A stretch of 64,000 nucleotides of DNA from Candidatus Baltobacteraceae bacterium (GCA_036488875.1 DASXGW010000002.1:186001-250000); one strand, 5' to 3'; counted from the first letter of the stretch, positions 9,617-18,723 are shown. Program-made: numbers and translations. The notes: generated by a model from the letters alone, not told the origin.

Positions 9617-10518
9617 GAGGTGCCGTTAACGAGAAAGTCGAGCACGGCCATCCGCACGCCGACGCCGTGAAGCACCTGCTTGGCGTAGCGCCAGCCGGCG
9701 AACTCGAGGACCGACTCGTCGAGCTCCATCCCGCGGTTGTACGGTCCCGGATGCATGATGACGGCGTTCTCCCGAACCTTCTCGAGCCGCTTGCGATCGA
9801 GGCGGTAAGCGGCGACGTATTCCTCGTCGGTGATGGGCATCGAGTCGAAACGTTCGCGCTGAATGCGCAACAGCATCACGGCGTCGACTTCGGGCAGAAT
9901 GGCGTCGAAATCGCGCTCGATACTGATACCGTCTCGACCGTACGTCGCGGGCAGAAACGCGTCCGGTCCGACCAGCATCACCTTGGCTTTGAGGCGGCGC
10001 AAACCGCGAATCGTCGAGTGCGCGACGCGGCTGTGCAGGACGTCACCGACGATCGCGACGGTGCGTCCCTCGAGCTCGCCGAACTCCTCGCGCAAGGTGT
10101 AGATGTCGAGCAGCGCCTGCGTCGGATGGGCGTGCGCGCCGTCACCCGCATTGACGACGTGCCCGTCGAACGACATCGCGACGCGCTGAGGAAACCCGGC
10201 TTCGGAATGCCGCACGACCAGAACCGAAAATCCCATGGCGCCGAGGGTGATCGCGGTATCCTCGAGCGTTTCGCCTTTGGTCGCCAGGCTGAGATCTTTA
10301 GGTGAAAGGTTGACGACGTCGCCTCCGAGGCGAAGTTCGGCCAAGTTGAACGACGCAAACGTGCGCGTGCTCTGCTCGAAGAACATGTTCGCGCAAGCGT
10401 GACCGGTCAGCGTTTGTTCGGCCTTGCTCTGTTCGAAATGCGCCGTGCGCTCGAAGATGTAGGTCAGTTCGTCGGCGTTGAGGTCGTCGAGATCGATGAG
10501 GCTTCTGCGAATTCGCAT
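9613..10518 (-). CDS. pyrB: aspartate carbamoyltransferase catalytic subunit
   Basis: Condenses carbamoyl phosphate with aspartate, the committed pyrimidine step. The 301 residues include the carbamoyl-phosphate binding motif FFEQSTRTFASF (STRT), the HPTQALLD His-Pro-x-Gln motif near residue 130, and the aspartate-binding LLRIQRER segment. HPGPYNRGMELDESV near the end is also family-typical. It starts 8 nt after pyrR and overlaps pyrC by 4 nt. No pyrI regulatory subunit is seen, which fits association with the adjacent dihydroorotase or a simple trimer. Confidence 0.97.
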   Translation of the reverse strand: MRIRRSLIDLDDLNADELTYIFERTAHFEQSKAEQTLTGHACANMFFEQSTRTFASFNLAELRLGGDVVNLSPKDLSLATKGETLEDTAITLGAMGFSVLVVRHSEAGFPQRVAMSFDGHVVNAGDGAHAHPTQALLDIYTLREEFGELEGRTVAIVGDVLHSRVAHSTIRGLRRLKAKVMLVGPDAFLPATYGRDGISIERDFDAILPEVDAVMLLRIQRERFDSMPITDEEYVAAYRLDRKRLEKVRENAVIMHPGPYNRGMELDESVLEFAGWRYAKQVLHGVGVRMAVLDFLVNGTS

Positions 10519-10526
10519 CGAGTTGC

Positions 10527-11072
10527 CTAGTCGGCGCCCTCGAGGACCTCGACCTCATCGGTCGGCGAGGGCTCGGAGGAAAGCGTAACGCTGATGCGTT
10601 CGCGGCGGCTCGTCGGCACGAAGCGGCCGACGTAATCCGGCTGGATGGGCAACTCGCGCAGGCCGCGGTCGACGAGCACGCATAGACGGATTGCGGCCGG
10701 GCGTCCCAGATCCGTCACGGCGTCGAGCGCTGCGCGAATCGTCCGCCCGGTGTAGAGGACGTCGTCGACCACGACGACGGTTTGCCCGGAGACGTCAGCC
10801 GGAATTTCCGACTCGGGCATCTCGTGGGTTACGCGGTCGTCGCGATAGAGATTGATGTTGAGAAATCCGAGCGCCGGTGCGTGTCCCGAGACGCGCGCGA
10901 TCTCGTTTGCCAAACGCGTCGCGAGGGCTTCGCCGCCGCGGCGAATGCCGAGCAGGACGACGCCCTTCTGAGCTTCCTCCGGCTCGAGAATCTGGTGCGC
11001 GAGACGCGCGACGATGCGAGCGATTTCGTCGGCGCGAACCAGCAGGCGGCGCTTTTCGGTAGGCGTCATCAC
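10527..11072 (-). CDS. pyrR: PyrR bifunctional regulator / uracil phosphoribosyltransferase
   Basis: A 181-residue PyrR protein, a phosphoribosyltransferase fold that senses UMP and in many bacteria controls pyr mRNA termination. The PRPP-binding signature VVVVDDVLYTGRT lies near residues 95-108, with the flexible-loop VGRFVPTS region later. The start is a GTG at 11072 or the adjacent ATG at 11069, both close to a GAGGGAG ribosome-binding site; the valS stop overlaps the start. It heads the pyrR-pyrB-pyrC-carA block. I found no pyr anti-terminator/terminator pair directly upstream, so its RNA target, if any, is not evident here. Confidence 0.94.
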   Translation of the reverse strand: MMTPTEKRRLLVRADEIARIVARLAHQILEPEEAQKGVVLLGIRRGGEALATRLANEIARVSGHAPALGFLNINLYRDDRVTHEMPESEIPADVSGQTVVVVDDVLYTGRTIRAALDAVTDLGRPAAIRLCVLVDRGLRELPIQPDYVGRFVPTSRRERISVTLSSEPSPTDEVEVLEGAD

Positions 11073-13693
11073 GGTTTCGAATCTCCCTCGCTCGTCAACT
11101 CGGTCAGGGCGGATTCCGCGTGAACGAGCTCCTGACGATATCCTTCCAGCTTCGAGCGCTCCTTCGCAACCACGTCTGGGGCGGCCTTGGCGACGAACTG
11201 CCCGTTGCCGAGCTTTCGTTCCAACCGTTCGACCTCGCCGTGAAGACGCGCGATGTCCTTGCGATAGCGATCTTCGAGCAAGGCTTTGGGCGCCTCGGGC
11301 CGCACGCCGGCCAGCGCTTGAGCGAGCGTATCCCCGGCCGGCGGGCTTTGACGCACGGTGCCGGCGCAGAGGTGCGCCAGGAGTGCCGCGACGCCGGCAT
11401 CAACGTTCGCGGGGACGTCGAGTACGACGCGCTCCTTCGGCTGCAAGCCGATGTCGGCGCGCAGGTTGCGAATGCGTTCCGTCGCCTCGCGCACGAGCTC
11501 GAAGAGCGTTGCCGCGTCGCGGTCGACCGGGACCTCGAGGGCATCGGGCCACGTGGCCGTCATGATCGTCTCCCCGTCGTGTGGAAGCGACAGCCACACT
11601 TCCTCGGTAATGAAGGGCTCGATCGGATGCAGCAGCCGCATGGCGTTATTCCAAACGAAGGAGAGCACCCCGGCCCGCGTCGCGGCGTTTTCCGGAAGCT
11701 TCGTCGCTTCGAGGTACCAGTCGCAGAACTCGTACCACACGAATCGCCAAAGCGTCTCCGCCGCGCTGCCGAAGTCGTAACCCGTGAACGCCTGGGTTAC
11801 GCGCTCGATCGTGTCGTGCAGGCGCGCGAGGATCCAACGGTCGGCGAGCGTTAGCGTCGCGTGCTTGGGTAAGGTGAGCGCGCCGGGCATCGGCTCGGGC
11901 AGTGCGAGCATGTAGCGCGTCGCGTTCCAAATCTTGTTGTTGAAGTTGCGAGCTTCTTCCGCGCGGGACTCGGAGTATCGCATGTCCTGCGATTCCAAAC
12001 GCATCTGGCGTAGGATAGAAAGGCGGAATGCGTCGGCGCCGTACTGAGCTGCGAGGTCCATCGGGTCGATCGCGTTACCCAACGATTTGGACATCTTGCG
12101 GCCTTGAGCGTCGAACACCAGCGGAGTAATCATCACGTCGCGGAACGGCACATCGCCCATGAAGTGAATGCCCAGCATAACCATGCGCGCGACCCACAGA
12201 AAAATAATTTCCTGCGCCGTGACCAGCACTTGTGAGGGATACCAGCACTGAAGTTCGTTCGTTTTCTCCGGCCATCCCAAGATCGAGAACGGCCACAACC
12301 CACTGGAAAACCACGTATCGAGCGTGTCCGGGTCCTGTACGAGCAGTTCCGGCGGCGTATGATGATCGCGCCGTGCGATCTCTTCGGCTTCTTCTTTTGT
12401 CTCTGCAACGATGGGAGCCTCATCGGGCGTGTACCAGACGGGCAGTCTGTGGCCCCACCAAATCTGCCGTGAGATGTTCCAATCGCGAATGTTCTCCAGC
12501 CACTGTTCGTATATGCGGCCGCGGGCTTCAGGAAAAAACCGCAAACGGCCGTCGCGATAAGCTTGCAACGCCGGCGCCGCGAGCGTTTCCATCTTTACGA
12601 ACCACTGCAGCGATAGAAGCGGCTCGATGACGTCGCCGGTCCGCTCGCTAATCGAGATCGCGTGGCGGTACGCTTCTTCTTTGACGAGCAGTCCTTTGTC
12701 GCGCAGCGCGGCGACGATGCGCGCGCGCGCTTCGAACCGGTCGAGTCCGTCGTAGTCGCCGACCGGCACGTCGCGACCGGTAATCCGCGCGCGCAAATCC
12801 ATGATCGACGGCATCGGCAGATCGTGGCGCAATCCGATCTCATAGTCGGTCGGGTCGTGCGCCGGCGTGACCTTGACGGCACCGGTGCCGAACTCCGGAT
12901 CGACGTTTGCGTCGGCAACGACGGGAATCGCGCGTTCGAGCATCGGCGGCAACAGCACGAACTTCCCGACGAGCGCGCGGTACCGTTCGTCCTCGGGATG
13001 CACGGCAATCGCAACGTCGCCGAGCATCGTCTCGGGACGCGTGGTAGCCACCGTAATGCCTTGGGCGGCGTCACCGTCGAGCGGATAGCGCACGTACCAT
13101 AAGGTGGCGTCGCGTTCGACGTGGTCGACCTCGGCATCCGAGACGGTCGTCTTTCCCTTAGGGTCCCAGTTGATCAGCCGCTTACCGCGGTAGATCAATC
13201 CCTCGCGGTAGAGCTGCACGAACACCTTGCGCACGGCGGCCGATAAGCCGTCGTCCATCGTAAACCGCGACCGTTTCCAGTCGGGACCAAAACCCAGAAC
13301 GCGAAACTGTGCGTCGATCTCGCCGCCGTACGTGCGCGACCACTCCCACGCGCGCTCGACGAACGCCTCACGGCCGAGGTCTTCGCGCGTCAGCCCTTCC
13401 TTGGCCATCTCGCGGACGATGACGGCTTCGGTGGCGATCGCCGCATGATCGAGCCCGGGCAGCCAGTCCGCGTTGTTGCCGAGCATACGATGGAAGCGTG
13501 TGAGTACGTCCATCGGCGTGTAGGTCGAGCCGTGGCCGAGGTGAGCCCGGCCCGTAACGTTGGGCGGCGGCATGCAGATAATGAACGCGGGCCGAGCCGG
13601 GTCGGGCTCCTCGTGGAAATAGCCGTGCTCTTCCCAGCGGCGGTAGAGCCTGGGCTCGACCGCGCGGGGATCATATTGCTTGGGAAGCTCCAT
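11069..13693 (-). CDS. valS: valyl-tRNA synthetase
   Basis: Class I aminoacyl-tRNA synthetase of 874 residues, normal for the family. The HIGH signature appears as PPPNVTGRAHLGHG near residues 40-53 and the KMSKS loop as GRKMSKSLGNAIDP near residue 530. Between them is the CP1 editing domain with the TTRPETMLGDVAIAVHP motif. A C-terminal anticodon-binding domain and a coiled coil rich in Glu/Arg (around RLHGEVERLERKLGN) finish the protein. It sits 32 nt downstream of the STAS gene and its stop overlaps pyrR, so it heads the pyrimidine operon without its own T-box-sized leader. Confidence 0.97.
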   Translation of the reverse strand: MELPKQYDPRAVEPRLYRRWEEHGYFHEEPDPARPAFIICMPPPNVTGRAHLGHGSTYTPMDVLTRFHRMLGNNADWLPGLDHAAIATEAVIVREMAKEGLTREDLGREAFVERAWEWSRTYGGEIDAQFRVLGFGPDWKRSRFTMDDGLSAAVRKVFVQLYREGLIYRGKRLINWDPKGKTTVSDAEVDHVERDATLWYVRYPLDGDAAQGITVATTRPETMLGDVAIAVHPEDERYRALVGKFVLLPPMLERAIPVVADANVDPEFGTGAVKVTPAHDPTDYEIGLRHDLPMPSIMDLRARITGRDVPVGDYDGLDRFEARARIVAALRDKGLLVKEEAYRHAISISERTGDVIEPLLSLQWFVKMETLAAPALQAYRDGRLRFFPEARGRIYEQWLENIRDWNISRQIWWGHRLPVWYTPDEAPIVAETKEEAEEIARRDHHTPPELLVQDPDTLDTWFSSGLWPFSILGWPEKTNELQCWYPSQVLVTAQEIIFLWVARMVMLGIHFMGDVPFRDVMITPLVFDAQGRKMSKSLGNAIDPMDLAAQYGADAFRLSILRQMRLESQDMRYSESRAEEARNFNNKIWNATRYMLALPEPMPGALTLPKHATLTLADRWILARLHDTIERVTQAFTGYDFGSAAETLWRFVWYEFCDWYLEATKLPENAATRAGVLSFVWNNAMRLLHPIEPFITEEVWLSLPHDGETIMTATWPDALEVPVDRDAATLFELVREATERIRNLRADIGLQPKERVVLDVPANVDAGVAALLAHLCAGTVRQSPPAGDTLAQALAGVRPEAPKALLEDRYRKDIARLHGEVERLERKLGNGQFVAKAAPDVVAKERSKLEGYRQELVHAESALTELTSEGDSKP

Positions 13694-13725
13694 GGATTCG
13701 CGCCTCTTTTGGCGCCACGGGTGGG

Positions 13726-14079
13726 CTAGGCCTTGGGGAAGAGTCCGGGGACGTCCTCGAGGCGCTTGACGATCTTGAACTCGCGGTCGAAGTTCGTGAT
13801 GTCGAAGATTCGCTGCACGAGCGTGCTGGCGATCACGAGCGTGACGGAGCCGCCGCGAGCGGCCGTGACGTTACGGTATCGCACTAGCGCGGACAACGCC
13901 GTCGAATCCAAAAACTCAACGGCGCTCATGTCGATGACGATCATGTCTGCCGAAGGCATCGCTGCAAGAGCGCGTTGGAAGTCGGTGACATTGGAGATGT
14001 CAACCTCCCCGCTGAGCGTGAGCACAGGGGTATCGTCGATCGTTCTCAGCGTGAACTCACCGAAAACGTCCTCGGTCAA
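13726..14079 (-). CDS. STAS-domain anti-sigma-factor antagonist
   Basis: A 117-residue single STAS domain of the SpoIIAA/RsbV type. The phosphorylatable serine lies in FLDSTALSAL (the DSTAL motif, about residue 60), after a beta strand ADMIVIDMSAVEF. Such proteins bind an anti-sigma kinase when unphosphorylated, releasing a sigma factor. The partner kinase and sigma factor are not in the window. It overlaps the upstream winged-helix gene as ATGA and precedes valS by 32 nt. Confidence 0.9.
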   Translation of the reverse strand: MTEDVFGEFTLRTIDDTPVLTLSGEVDISNVTDFQRALAAMPSADMIVIDMSAVEFLDSTALSALVRYRNVTAARGGSVTLVIASTLVQRIFDITNFDREFKIVKRLEDVPGLFPKA

Positions 14080-14636
14080 TTGGTCCCCTTCTCGGCGAGC
14101 GTTTTCGTTAGGCTATCGAGGAGAATCTGACGCTTCTGCTCGGCCGGCGCGGCGGCGTAGAGGGGGAACTCCTCGCCGAGCATCGCTTCCAAACCGTCCT
14201 TGATGAGGCGTTCGGATTCGGGCGACGGTCCGCCGTTGCTGCCGTCGCGCGTGACCGGACGAAGAAGGCCGTCGATCAAATCGGCATCCAGCAGCCGCAG
14301 CAGCGTAGCTTCGCACGGCTGCAAGCGATAGACGTTGCGCCGCGGGCGCGTTCCGGGGAACGTCTGGCGCTCGCGCTCGATGAAGCAGAGCTCCTCGAGC
14401 ACCGCTAGGGCTTCGAACACCATCGAGGTGCTATAAAGACCTAGGTCACCGCGAATCTGATCCGTCGTCGGGTGGCACTTCTCGTTCCGGCTGCACAGCA
14501 TTGCCAGATACGCGTACATGCAGACTTGACGCGGATTGAGGATTTGAAAGAGAAACGCGGACCACCACGCCGGAATGGGCGCGAGCGGATGACACTCCTC
14601 GCGATCACCAGATTCGTTCACTGCTCGTGCGGTCAT
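14076..14636 (-). CDS. winged-helix DNA-binding-like protein, unknown function
   Basis: A 186-residue protein whose middle (about residues 25-110) resembles the helix-turn-helix region used by replication-initiator and plasmid-type regulators: NPRQVCMYAYLAMLCSRN, then HPTTDQIRGDLGLYSTSMV as a recognition-helix candidate, then VLEELCFIERERQT as the wing. The C-terminal 60 residues are helical and polar. The ATG at 14636 is preceded by GAGG at a reasonable distance; an upstream TTG at 14759 would lie in the clpX terminator and is unlikely. It overlaps the STAS gene as ATGA, suggesting the pair works together, perhaps as a transcription factor with a STAS switch. No family assignment is possible from reading. 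Confidence 0.72.
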   Translation of the reverse strand: MTARAVNESGDREECHPLAPIPAWWSAFLFQILNPRQVCMYAYLAMLCSRNEKCHPTTDQIRGDLGLYSTSMVFEALAVLEELCFIERERQTFPGTRPRRNVYRLQPCEATLLRLLDADLIDGLLRPVTRDGSNGGPSPESERLIKDGLEAMLGEEFPLYAAAPAEQKRQILLDSLTKTLAEKGTN

Positions 14637-14730
14637 TATGAAGATGCCTCGTTCCGGCCTATGCCCAGTTGCTCCAGAAAATCGGAGCCAGGACTTTACC
14701 GCCGCGCGGCAGGCGCCAAACTGGGACCAA

Positions 14731-14760
14731 AAAGCAAAAAAGCGCTCGTCAGCGCTCAAG
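14731..14760 (-). terminator. intrinsic terminator after clpX
   Basis: On the minus strand AGCGCT-GACG-AGCGCT forms a 6-bp stem with a 4-nt loop, followed directly by TTTTTTGCTTTTT. It lies 108 nt downstream of the clpX stop and before the winged-helix gene, so it likely separates the tig-clpP-clpX unit from the valS/pyr unit. Confidence 0.75.
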
Positions 14761-14812
14761 AATGTGGATTACGGTGGAGATTCGTTCTCTGATTAGGAGC
14801 CAAACGGGCGTA

Positions 14813-14828
14813 ATGTACTAAGGTACAT
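14813..14828. promoter_or_regulatory. perfect 6-bp palindrome between clpX and its terminator
   Basis: The sequence ATGTAC-TAAG-GTACAT is a perfect inverted repeat with a 4-nt spacer. It has the size and symmetry of a small dimeric-regulator site. It lies 40 nt downstream of the clpX stop and about 180 nt upstream of the winged-helix gene start. A second short hairpin (GGGCG/CGCCC) lies next to the clpX stop near 14852-14868. No function is proven. Confidence 0.4.
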
Positions 14829-14867
14829 AAGCCCTTTGGCGACGACGCCGGAGGGCGAATATCCGCC

Positions 14868-16127
<1,260 letters not shown>

Positions 16128-16154
16128 CGTGGTTCCCGGTCGTCCTCTCTCGAC

Positions 16155-16763
16155 TTAAGCCGGTAGCGGCAGGCTCGTGCGATCTTCGATGATGGTATCG
16201 ATTATCCCGTAGTCCTTCGCCTCCTCGGCAGTCATATAATAGTCCCTATCGATGTCCCGGAGAACCTGGTCGATGGGTTTCTTGGTCGTTTCTTCATAGA
16301 TTCTCGCGACCGTTTGGCGGGTAGCGATCAGGTCGCGGGCCGCGATCTCGACGTCGGTTGCTTGACCGCCGATCTGGGAGACCCAGGGCTGGTGAATCAG
16401 GATTTTGGCGTGCGGGAGCGCGTAGCGCTTGCCTTGTGCGCCGCCGGTTAGGAGAATCGACCCCATGGACGCGGCCATGCCCATGCAAATGGTGGCGACG
16501 TCCGGCTTGATGAACCGCATGGCATCGAACATCGCCAACCCGGCCGTGACGCTGCCGCCCGGCGAGTTGAGGTACATGTCGATGTCCTTATCGGGGTCTT
16601 CTTTCTCGAGAAAGAGCAGCTGCGCGATCACCAGGTTTGCCAGGTGATCGTCGATTGGTCCCCCGACGAACACGATGCGGTCTTTGAGCAGACGCGAGTA
16701 GATGTCGTACGCGCGCTCCCCGCGCGCCGACTGCTCCACAACCATCGGAACCAGATGTCCCAA
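16155..16763 (-). CDS. clpP: ClpP serine protease subunit
   Basis: Proteolytic subunit of ClpXP. With the TTG at 16763 as start (GGGGAGG six bases before it) the protein is 202 residues and begins [19 protein letters not shown], which is the normal ClpP N-terminus. The catalytic Ser is about residue 99 in GMAASMGS, His about 124 in ILIHQPW, and Asp about 172-174 in DIDRDYYM. A longer reading from an ATG at 16793 or further upstream would place a palindrome and GC-rich repeats in the coding part and is less likely. The ribosome-binding site is part of a 9-bp inverted repeat that could mask it. Confidence 0.95.
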   Translation of the reverse strand: MGHLVPMVVEQSARGERAYDIYSRLLKDRIVFVGGPIDDHLANLVIAQLLFLEKEDPDKDIDMYLNSPGGSVTAGLAMFDAMRFIKPDVATICMGMAASMGSILLTGGAQGKRYALPHAKILIHQPWVSQIGGQATDVEIAARDLIATRQTVARIYEETTKKPIDQVLRDIDRDYYMTAEEAKDYGIIDTIIEDRTSLPLPA

Positions 16764-16772
16764 GACATACCT

Positions 16773-16800
16773 CCCCAAAATTTGCAAACACATTTTGGGG
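16773..16800 (-). promoter_or_regulatory. inverted repeat covering the clpP ribosome-binding site
   Basis: On the minus strand CCCCAAAAT (16800-16792) and ATTTTGGGG (16781-16773) are perfect 9-bp inverted arms around a 10-nt loop. The GGGG of the second arm is the first half of the clpP Shine-Dalgarno GGGGAGG. In RNA the stem would hide the ribosome-binding site. A thermosensor-like or protein-controlled switch is possible; a DNA operator is the alternative. Confidence 0.55.
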
Positions 16801-16826
16801 ACCCCGAATCTCTTTACAGGCACTCC

Positions 16827-16870
16827 GGCGCTACGCGCCTGCGCGCCCCCCTCGGGCAGAGCCCGCGGGG
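16827..16870. repeat. GC-rich double hairpin in the tig-clpP spacer
   Basis: Two adjacent inverted repeats fill this part of the 150-nt spacer: GGCGC-TAC-GCGCC (16827-16839) and CCCCTCGGGC-AGA-GCCCGCGGGG (16848-16870, one mismatch). No T-run follows on either strand, so it is not a standard intrinsic terminator. It may be a REP-like element, an mRNA-processing structure, or part of the clpP leader. Confidence 0.45.
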
Positions 16871-16914
16871 CCCCCAACTTCTTTAGCTTACTTTATATCT
16901 TCTTGTATCTCTAA

Positions 16915-18222
16915 CTACGACGCGGGGCTTTGGGTTTCTTCGGTGACGGCGGCGTTGTCGATAAGGAAGTCGAGCGTCTTGTTACGCACGATTCCGTCCA
17001 TCAAGGAGAGCAAGCTATTCCCCAGCGCCTTCCGAATCCGCGCGACGGGTTGGCCGTATTGCCGGGAAAGGGCTTCTAATTCTTGCGTCACGTCGGCCGG
17101 GGTTGCGGCGATATGCTCGATCTTTGCGATCTGCTCGATGAGAAGCGTCGTTTTTACGCGGCTTTCGGCTTCCGTGCGCAGCTCGGCGCGCAACTGTTCT
17201 TCGGTCTTTCCGCTCTCGGTGAGATACTCTTCGAGCGTCTTCCCGGAGCGCGACGCGTTACCGGCCACGTCGCTCATCAAGTGATCGACTTCCGCGTCGA
17301 CGAGGCTGGGCGGAAGCGGAAAATCGTGCGATGCCGACAGCTTTTCGACGATTGCGTTACCGACGATGCGGCGGCCGCGCGATTCGGCAATCGCTCCGAG
17401 GCGCTTACGCACGTCGTCGCGCAGCTCTTCGAGCGTTTCGTTCTTGGAGACGCTCTTAGCGAACTCGTCGTCGATCGCCGGAATTTCCAGCTGCTTCACG
17501 TCGTGCAGCGTGATACCGAACGTAGCGGTTTTACCGGCTAGGCGTTCGACGGAGTAGTCGTCGGGGAATTGCGCCTCGACGTCCTTGGCTTGCCCGGTGG
17601 ACATGCCCGCGATTCCGTCGACGAAACCGGGAATGAAGCGGTCGCCGCTGAGCTCGGTGACTTGGTTCTGCGCGGTACCGCCGTCGAAGAGCTCGCCGTC
17701 GATTCGGCCCTCGTAGTCGATCGTAACGACGTCGCCCAACTGGGCGGGACGCTCCACCGGCACCAGGGTGGCGCGATCCTTGGCCAGGGCCTGGAGGCTG
17801 CGCTCGACGTCGTCGTCGGTGACCGTCACGGCCGGCCGGGACACGGCTAGACCCTTGTAATCCTTGAGCTCGATCTGCGGCCTTACTTCGACCGTCGCCT
17901 TGAGGCGCGTGGGGCGGCCCTCCGTCTCCTCGACGACTTCCATGCGAGGCCGGTCGACCGGGTCGAGGTCGTGCTCGCGGACGGCGGCGGCGTAAGCGTC
18001 GGGAAGCACTTCCTCCATCGCCTGACTCGTGATCGCGTCGGCGCCGTAGGCTTGCTCGAAGACCTTGCGCGGGATCTTCCCCGGGCGGAATCCGGGAAGG
18101 CGCGCCTTCTTCACGAGGCGCTTGAACGCGCGCTCTTCGGCTGCCGCGAGCTGGTCGCTGGTGATGGGAATCTCGAGCTCGACCTGCGTCGGTGCGAGCC
18201 GGTTCAGTGTTGACGTGCTCAG
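16915..18222 (-). CDS. tig: trigger factor, apparent CTG start
   Basis: Ribosome-associated chaperone/prolyl isomerase. The C-terminal 399 residues are unambiguous: GFRPGKIPRKVFE (ribosome-binding signature), a PPIase FKBP domain (GDVVTIDYEGRIDGELFDGG, RFIPGFVDGIAGM), and the long helical chaperone domain. The first in-frame ATG/GTG/TTG is a GTG at 18114, which would delete the first 36 residues of the ribosome-binding domain. Upstream, the frame is open to a TAG at 18321 and encodes the expected N-terminus (STSTLNRLAPTQVELEIP). With CTG at 18222, the GFRPGK motif falls at residues 44-49, as in known trigger factors. A GAGAAG element lies 6 nt before the CTG. First gene of tig-clpP-clpX. Confidence 0.93.
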   Translation of the reverse strand: MSTSTLNRLAPTQVELEIPITSDQLAAAEERAFKRLVKKARLPGFRPGKIPRKVFEQAYGADAITSQAMEEVLPDAYAAAVREHDLDPVDRPRMEVVEETEGRPTRLKATVEVRPQIELKDYKGLAVSRPAVTVTDDDVERSLQALAKDRATLVPVERPAQLGDVVTIDYEGRIDGELFDGGTAQNQVTELSGDRFIPGFVDGIAGMSTGQAKDVEAQFPDDYSVERLAGKTATFGITLHDVKQLEIPAIDDEFAKSVSKNETLEELRDDVRKRLGAIAESRGRRIVGNAIVEKLSASHDFPLPPSLVDAEVDHLMSDVAGNASRSGKTLEEYLTESGKTEEQLRAELRTEAESRVKTTLLIEQIAKIEHIAATPADVTQELEALSRQYGQPVARIRKALGNSLLSLMDGIVRNKTLDFLIDNAAVTEETQSPAS

Positions 18223-18256
18223 GATGTGCTTCTCTGCTGCGAACTGAAGAAAAATT

Positions 18257-18328
18257 AGCGGAAGACGAGATTCGAACTCGCGACCCTCGCCTTGGCAAGG
18301 CGATGCTCTACCACTGAGCTACTTCCGC
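18257..18328 (-). tRNA. tRNA-Gly(GCC)
   Basis: Cloverleaf with acceptor GCGGAAG/CTTCCGC, D arm GCTCAGTGGTAGAGC, anticodon loop TTGCCAA (GCC), and T arm with TTCGAAT. CCA is not encoded. It lies 34 nt upstream of the proposed tig start and is last in a minus-strand four-tRNA cluster. Confidence 0.95.
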
Positions 18329-18357
18329 GCGTTGGTACGGCTTGGCGCCGGGCAATT

Positions 18358-18439
18358 TGGGCAAGCAGAGACTCGAACTCTGACGGGTTGCCCCACTGGA
18401 ACCTAAATCCAGCGCGTCTGCCAGTTCCGCCACTTGCCC
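18358..18439 (-). tRNA. tRNA-Leu(UAG)
   Basis: Acceptor GGGCAAG/CTTGCCC, long variable arm as expected for Leu, anticodon loop TTTAGGT between CTGGA and TCCAG (anticodon TAG), and T loop TTCGAGT. CCA is not encoded. Confidence 0.94.
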
Positions 18440-18497
18440 GGGCGACCCGGATAAATAGAACGCCTTGGGGCCTTCTCCTGCCGTGCGGGAACGAAGC

Positions 18498-18525
18498 GGC
18501 CCCTGCGGCGACGCCTGCAGGGGCC
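18498..18525. repeat. strong inverted repeat between tRNA-Lys(CUU) and tRNA-Leu
   Basis: GGCCCCTGC (18498-18506) and GCAGGGGCC (18517-18525) are perfect 9-bp arms around a 10-nt loop. On the plus strand a TTTTT lies 7 nt beyond it; on the minus (tRNA) strand no T-run follows. It may be a processing hairpin or a REP-like element in the tRNA transcript. Confidence 0.5.
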
Positions 18526-18535
18526 GAAAGGTTTT

Positions 18536-18607
<72 letters not shown>

Positions 18608-18614
18608 ATGGACG

Positions 18615-18687
18615 TGCGCCCTCCGGGACTCGAACCCGGGACCAACGGATTAAAAGTCCGCTGCTCTACCGACTGAGCTAAAGGCGC
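18615..18687 (-). tRNA. tRNA-Lys(UUU)
   Basis: Acceptor GCGCCTT paired with GGGCGC (one wobble), anticodon loop CTTTTAA (TTT), and T arm CCGGG-TTCGAGT-CCCGG. CCA is not encoded. First tRNA of the cluster, 36 nt after the GGDEF/EAL gene. Confidence 0.95.
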
Positions 18688-18723
18688 TCGCTTTTCCTGC
18701 CCAAGAAAGTATAGCGCGGTTCG

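Noticed and set aside
13694-14079. T-box leader for valS
   Set aside because: Only 32 nt separate valS from the STAS gene; there is no room and no T-box sequence.
16915-18114. GTG start for trigger factor
   Set aside because: It would delete the first 36 residues of the ribosome-binding domain although the upstream frame encodes them.
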